Below are positions 7,090 through 10,277 of a DNA stretch of 10,277 nt, one piece after another. The translations under genes were made by a program, and so were the position numbers. Every line of letters starts with the position of its first letter. The first letter of the stretch is position 1. Source of the DNA: Phycisphaerales bacterium (GTDB lineage Bacteria > Pseudomonadota > Gammaproteobacteria > Competibacterales > Competibacteraceae); contig JACSSB010000138.1 in the NCBI GenBank assembly GCA_014879435.1, forward strand, positions 1-10,277, read 5' to 3'. The notes under the pieces were generated by a model. The model ran no database searches and was not told the origin of the DNA. It saw nothing but the letters and a program-made list of their open reading frames with translations.

Positions 7090-7776
7090 TCAGCTGGTGT
7101 GGCGAATATCCCGTCCTTCGACAACGTAGATCACGTACTCGATCAAATTATCGGCGTGATCAGCGACACGCTTGAGTGCTTTAAATGCCAGCACGACATC
7201 GATGATCGTCGCCACCATCGGCCCGCCTTCCAGCGACAGCACGCTGAGCGAACGTAGGCAATCCTGAAATACCTCATCCACTCGGTTTTTCTCCTGACGC
7301 ACTAATCGCCAGGCTTGCTCGACATCGAACTGTGCCAGCGTTTCTTGTGCTACCAGGAATCGAGTAGTCACCACCTGGGCCAGATTTTCCAAGTCGTGAA
7401 TGATGCCCCTATGTATCGTGCCGCCACGCGCCTGAATTGCCAATGATTTCTCGGCAATACTCTTGGCCTCATCACCGATCCGCTCCAAATCGGCGACCGC
7501 CTTGTTCAGGGACATTACTAAGCGCATATCGGTGCTGACCGGCTGGCGGCGGGCCAACAGACGTACGCAAGCTTTATCGATATCAAGATCGCGTCGATTC
7601 AACAGATCATCGCCAGCGACGACTGCTTGTGCCAGATCGACATCGCCGGTCATGAACGCGGCGACCGCCTGTTCAACCTGCTGTCCGGCGGCACGCCCCA
7701 TTTCTTGAACCTGTTCGACCAGGTTGTTGATCTCCGCATCAAAGCGTCTGACAGTATGTCGGCTATTGGTGAACAC
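7090..7776 (-). CDS. phoU: Phosphate-signalling regulator PhoU family protein
   Basis: PhoU proteins are cytoplasmic all-helical regulators that link phosphate transport (PstSCAB) to the PhoR/PhoB two-component system. The 228 residues form the family's two three-helix bundles: repeat one with 'RFDAEINNLVEQVQEMG' (11-27) and 'DLDIDKACVRLLARRQPVST' (63-82) then 'DLERIGDEAKSIAE' (96-109, an E-x3-D metal motif E98/D102); repeat two with 'EKNRVDEVFQDCL' (162-174) and 'LKRVADHADNLIEYVIYVVEGRDIRH' (201-226). In the second metal motif the usual glutamate is lysine (K202). The start is GTG at 7776, the first start codon after the in-frame plsC stop 27 nt upstream; its Shine-Dalgarno is weak. No pst or phoBR gene is in the window, and phoU here follows plsC. 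A terminator follows it. Confidence 0.92.
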   Translation of the reverse strand: MFTNSRHTVRRFDAEINNLVEQVQEMGRAAGQQVEQAVAAFMTGDVDLAQAVVAGDDLLNRRDLDIDKACVRLLARRQPVSTDMRLVMSLNKAVADLERIGDEAKSIAEKSLAIQARGGTIHRGIIHDLENLAQVVTTRFLVAQETLAQFDVEQAWRLVRQEKNRVDEVFQDCLRSLSVLSLEGGPMVATIIDVVLAFKALKRVADHADNLIEYVIYVVEGRDIRHTS

Positions 7777-7803
7777 TATACTAAGCCACTCTTTTGAGGT
7801 TGA

Positions 7804-8601
7804 TCATGTACCGGTCGGCGACGATGCAATCGCCGTCGCTCTTCCGATACGTGTCATGGTGGTTTCGATCCAGGTTTCGGTCATCCAGTTGAGTTCTTGC
7901 GGCGAACGCCCCTCGCTGAGAATCAAGGGACCAAACACCACCTGGACGGTGCCGGGACGCTTGAGAAAGCCACGTCGTGGCCAGAACTCACCGGCATTAT
8001 GAGCCACCGGTAGAATCGGACAGCGGCTATGTGCCGCTAGTGCCGCACCGCCCATGTGATAACGCTGGCGTACTCCAGGCGCAGTGCGCGTACCCTCTGG
8101 GAAGATCAAGACCCACTGACCGTGCCGCAAGTGTGCGATGCCCTTGCGAATCACTTGCTTGACCGCCGAAGCACTTGCGCCACGGTCGATAGCGATCGGC
8201 CGCAATAGTTTCAGCGCCCAGCCAAAAAACGGTATCCGCAGCAATTCGCGCTTGACGATCCATGCGACCGGAGGCAGGTACTGATGCAAGAACAAAGTCT
8301 CCCAAGTGGACTGATGCTTGGCCATCACGATGACTGGTCGGTCGGGAATATGCTCCTCTCCGCTCACCTGATAATTGATCCGACAACTGACCCGTAACCA
8401 CCAGATATTGAAGCGGCTCCAAAATTGAGCTATGCGATAGCGCCAAACAAAAGGTAGGAAAAAACCAAGAGTAATCGCTAATCCGCATATTCCGGTCGAA
8501 AGCACCATGCCCAATGAAAATAGCAGTGAACGCACAAACAAGCTGATCATGGTGAGATGAGCGAGGAGACGTCCAGGTGGTGCCGCGCGAAGATCATTCA
8601 T
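7804..8601 (-). CDS. plsC: 1-acyl-sn-glycerol-3-phosphate acyltransferase (PlsC family)
   Basis: PlsC-type enzymes add the second acyl chain to lysophosphatidic acid, forming phosphatidic acid for membrane phospholipids at the inner membrane. In this 265-residue protein a hydrophobic segment (about 19-53) is followed by the acyltransferase blocks: 'AKHQSTWET' (94-102, catalytic H96 with E101 in an HX4E form rather than HX4D), 'VKRELLRIPFFGWAL' (116-130), 'IAIDRG' (136-141) and 'LIFPEGTR' (165-172). The HX4E form is common in the gammaproteobacterial proteins next to gmhB. ATG at 8601 overlaps the end of gmhB by 8 nt, consistent with translational coupling; ATG at 8550 is an internal alternative, just before the membrane segment. 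A relative acting on other lysophospholipids cannot be excluded. Confidence 0.92.
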   Translation of the reverse strand: MNDLRAAPPGRLLAHLTMISLFVRSLLFSLGMVLSTGICGLAITLGFFLPFVWRYRIAQFWSRFNIWWLRVSCRINYQVSGEEHIPDRPVIVMAKHQSTWETLFLHQYLPPVAWIVKRELLRIPFFGWALKLLRPIAIDRGASASAVKQVIRKGIAHLRHGQWVLIFPEGTRTAPGVRQRYHMGGAALAAHSRCPILPVAHNAGEFWPRRGFLKRPGTVQVVFGPLILSEGRSPQELNWMTETWIETTMTRIGRATAIASSPTGT

Positions 8602-9142
8602 GAGAACTACCCGCTATCAGATATTCAGCCACGGTGGCCAAGTTATCGAATACCAGGACATTGGTGCAACTTTCCGCTTCGTGTTCCAGCGTCTGGACAC
8701 CTTTGCCGGTTCGTACCAGCAAAGGCCAGGCGCTAGCCGCGCGTGCTGCGCGGATATCACGCACGCTGTCGCCCACCACCGGTGTACCGTGTAAATTGCA
8801 TTTCAGTCGTCGGCCAATTTCTAGCAACATCCCAGGGTTAGGTTTTCGGAAGGGATTGGCTTCATCCACATCTGGACAGAAAAAGATGGCCTCGATCAAA
8901 CCACCAGCCTCCTGTGCCATCCGATGCATTTTGCGATGGATCTGGTTGAGGGTCTCCAGATCTAGCAAACCACGCCCGACCCCTGACTGATTGGTAGCGA
9001 CCACCACCCGATAGCCAGCGTGATTTAGTCGGGTAATTGCTTCCAGGCTACCAGGAATCGGGTGCCATTCCTCTGGCGATTTGATATAGGCGTCGGAATC
9101 TTCGTTGATAACACCGTCGCGGTCCAAGATGATCAGCTTCAT
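8594..9142 (-). CDS. gmhB: D-glycero-beta-D-manno-heptose-1,7-bisphosphate 7-phosphatase GmhB
   Basis: GmhB removes the 7-phosphate from heptose bisphosphate on the way to ADP-heptose, the building block of the LPS inner core. The 182-residue protein is a HAD-superfamily phosphatase: 'LDRDGVINEDSDAYI' (6-20, nucleophile D7 and acid/base D9), 'ATNQSGVGRG' (49-58), 'FRKPNPGML' (98-106, K100) and 'VGDSVRDIRAA' (123-133, metal D125). The zinc loop of the family (C-x-H then C-x-C) is mostly absent: C89 is followed by 'PDVDEANPF', so the His and both later Cys are lost. ATG at 9142 is chosen because the family begins 'MKLLILDRDGVIN'; ATG at 9166 would add eight residues (MDKKNRSN). Neither has a clear Shine-Dalgarno. 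The position between glyS and plsC matches Pseudomonas. Confidence 0.93.
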   Translation of the reverse strand: MKLIILDRDGVINEDSDAYIKSPEEWHPIPGSLEAITRLNHAGYRVVVATNQSGVGRGLLDLETLNQIHRKMHRMAQEAGGLIEAIFFCPDVDEANPFRKPNPGMLLEIGRRLKCNLHGTPVVGDSVRDIRAARAASAWPLLVRTGKGVQTLEHEAESCTNVLVFDNLATVAEYLIAGSSHE

Positions 9143-9240
9143 GTTTGATCGGTTTTTTTTATCCATATAAGCGCCAATGGATATGTTTCACGTGAAACCA
9201 TTGCATTCATCAACTCGGCGAGCTGTCCTGCTTTCGCCAT
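9139..9240 (-). CDS. Possible 33-residue leader ORF before gmhB (speculative)
   Basis: ATG at 9240 opens a 33-codon frame that starts MAKAGQLAELMNAMVSRETY and ends KKTDQT. Its TGA overlaps the gmhB ATG at 9142 as ATGA. AAGGAA lies just upstream, but only about 3 nt from the ATG, which is closer than ideal. The gmhB start itself has no visible ribosome site, so translational coupling from this frame would explain its expression. However, one parS site lies inside the frame and another sits just ahead of it, so the open frame may be incidental. I do not recognise the peptide. Confidence 0.25.
   Translation of the reverse strand: MAKAGQLAELMNAMVSRETYPLALIWIKKTDQT
9184..9199. other. parS: parS site 1 between glyS and gmhB
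   Basis: TGTTTCACGTGAAACC contains the perfect 14-bp palindrome GTTTCACGTGAAAC (9185-9198). The minus strand, GGTTTCACGTGAAACA, matches the parS consensus TGTTNCACGTGAAACA except at the first base. It is expected to bind ParB for chromosome segregation near the origin. Confidence 0.88.
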
Positions 9241-9247
9241 GGTTCCT

Positions 9248-9263
9248 TGTTTCACGTGAAACC
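9248..9263. other. parS: parS site 2 between glyS and gmhB
   Basis: This is a second identical 16-mer, TGTTTCACGTGAAACC, with the same 14-bp palindrome (9249-9262). It lies 64 bp from site 1 in the same orientation, about six helical turns away. The pair occupies a 145-to-170-nt intergenic gap that otherwise shows no clear terminator or strong promoter. Confidence 0.88.
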
Positions 9264-9311
9264 TTTTTCCAGTATCCAGCACTCAACACCGAATGCCCCC
9301 ATTGACGCCTA

Positions 9312-10277
9312 TCAATCTTGTAGTCGTGAAAAATCCGCAACTCGCAGAAACAAGCTGCCCAATTCGTTCAGCAAGGCGATACGGTTATCACGAACGGCAG
9401 GATCATCGACCATCACCAGCACCTGATCAAAAAAAGCATCCACCGGTTCGCGCAGGCTAGCCAAGCGGTTCAAGGCATCGCCGTACAAACCCGCTTCCAT
9501 CAATGGGAGCACTTCGGAGGACAACTCTACCAGGCAGCCCGCCAGCGCTTGCTCCGCCGCTTCAACCAGTAAGTCAGGTCTGACCTCAAATGGCAGCACC
9601 GTATCCATCTTTTTGAGGATGTTACGGATACGCTTGTTGGCAGCAGCCAGGCTAGCGGCTTCCGGTCGGTCGCGGAAGGCACTCACCGCACGTACGCGCT
9701 GATCGAAATCCAAGGGGCAATGTGGGCGGCATTCTAATACCGCCTCGAAAGTATCTGGGCGCACCGCCTGATCTAGATAGTAGCCACGCAGTCGTTCCAT
9801 GATGAAATCGAAAACGGTCTCCACCGCGTTCCTGGCACCGACGGTTGCTTCAAACTGGTTGGCGGCGTGATCCAACAACGCCATCAGATTCAAATCCAGT
9901 TTGCCTTCGATCAGGATGCGCAGTACCCCCAAGGCGGCACGACGCAACGCGAACGGATCTTTGGCACCGGAAGGCGCTTGGCCGATGGCAAAAATTCCGA
10001 GCAGCGTATCCAGTCGGTCAGCCAGCGCTAGATTCTGGCCTGTCGCAGTCGCTGGCAAGCGATCACCGGCAAATCGCGGTAGATACTGCTCCTCCAACGC
10101 TTGGGCGACTTCGGGGGCTTCTTGGTCGTGGAGTGCGTAATAACGGCCCATGATGCCCTGTAATTCTGGGAATTCCTGCACCATCTGGGTCATCAGATCG
10201 CACTTGGCCAATCGCGCCGCTCGTTCGGCCCAATCGGCGTTGCCGCGTCTTTGATCGGCGATGAAGCGGGCCAACAC
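9312..10277 (-). CDS. glyS: Glycyl-tRNA synthetase beta subunit, C-terminal part
   Basis: GlyS is the beta subunit of the alpha2-beta2 bacterial glycyl-tRNA synthetase; it supplies tRNA binding, while GlyQ holds the aminoacylation site. The window contains the last 321 residues of a protein that is about 690 long in Escherichia coli; the 5' end lies beyond the right edge, so the first visible codon (GTG at 10277) is internal. Family hallmarks are 'AKCDLMTQMVQEFPELQGIMGRYYA' (about residues 24-48 of the visible part), 'ALADRLDTLLGIFAIGQAPSGAKDPFALRRAALG' (about 84-117), and the C-terminal helical anticodon-binding-like domain ending 'RVADFSRLQD'. The frame is intact to the TGA. glyQ would be expected just outside the window to the right. 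Confidence 0.97.
   Translation of the reverse strand: MLARFIADQRRGNADWAERAARLAKCDLMTQMVQEFPELQGIMGRYYALHDQEAPEVAQALEEQYLPRFAGDRLPATATGQNLALADRLDTLLGIFAIGQAPSGAKDPFALRRAALGVLRILIEGKLDLNLMALLDHAANQFEATVGARNAVETVFDFIMERLRGYYLDQAVRPDTFEAVLECRPHCPLDFDQRVRAVSAFRDRPEAASLAAANKRIRNILKKMDTVLPFEVRPDLLVEAAEQALAGCLVELSSEVLPLMEAGLYGDALNRLASLREPVDAFFDQVLVMVDDPAVRDNRIALLNELGSLFLRVADFSRLQD

Noticed and set aside
9159..9167. DnaA-box-like TTATCCATA
   Set aside because: It has one mismatch to TTATCCACA and stands alone without an AT-rich unwinding region, so it does not mark an origin by itself.
1..10277. A mobile element or defence system
   Set aside because: No transposase, integrase, nuclease, toxin or terminal repeats were seen, and all recognisable genes are conserved housekeeping genes.

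Overview
This window looks like chromosomal housekeeping DNA from a gammaproteobacterium. The lptD-surA-rsmA-apaG block, the divergent amgK-murU pair, and the glyS-gmhB-plsC block are all known from Pseudomonas and related groups. LptD with four cysteines, SurA with two parvulin domains, and GmhB indicate an LPS-bearing outer membrane. Amino-acid wording and moderate GC do not let me name a genus. No transposase, integrase, CRISPR array, tRNA or rRNA was seen.

Left part (1-5317, all minus strand): lptD, surA, rsmA and apaG read leftward, followed by the first codons of a gene that resembles a class I methyltransferase and runs off the left edge. lptD and surA are 11 nt apart, and surA and rsmA overlap by ATGA, so these three are probably one transcription unit. 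pdxA, which lies between surA and rsmA in Escherichia coli, is absent, and apaH does not follow apaG. A 260-nt gap separates rsmA from apaG and holds a possible promoter and two inverted repeats.

Middle part (5352-7027, plus strand): amgK and murU overlap by GTGA and diverge from lptD across a gap of about 50 bp. They salvage MurNAc from recycled peptidoglycan into UDP-MurNAc. murU converges on phoU, and a hairpin with a T-tract ends phoU transcription between them.

Right part (7090-10277, minus strand): glyS (5' end outside the window), gmhB, plsC and phoU read leftward. plsC overlaps gmhB by 8 nt, and phoU follows plsC after 27 nt.

The genes share a cell-envelope theme: heptose synthesis for LPS core (gmhB), phospholipid synthesis (plsC), LPS insertion (lptD), folding of outer-membrane proteins including LptD (surA), and peptidoglycan recycling (amgK, murU).

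The most notable non-coding signal is three near-perfect ParB-binding parS sites. Two are 64 bp apart between glyS and gmhB, and one lies inside rsmA. They suggest that this segment is close to the replication origin. Other points are a GmhB that lacks most of the family's zinc ligands, a PhoU with a changed metal motif, and a possible 33-residue leader ORF that overlaps the gmhB start. I see no convincing new multi-gene system.
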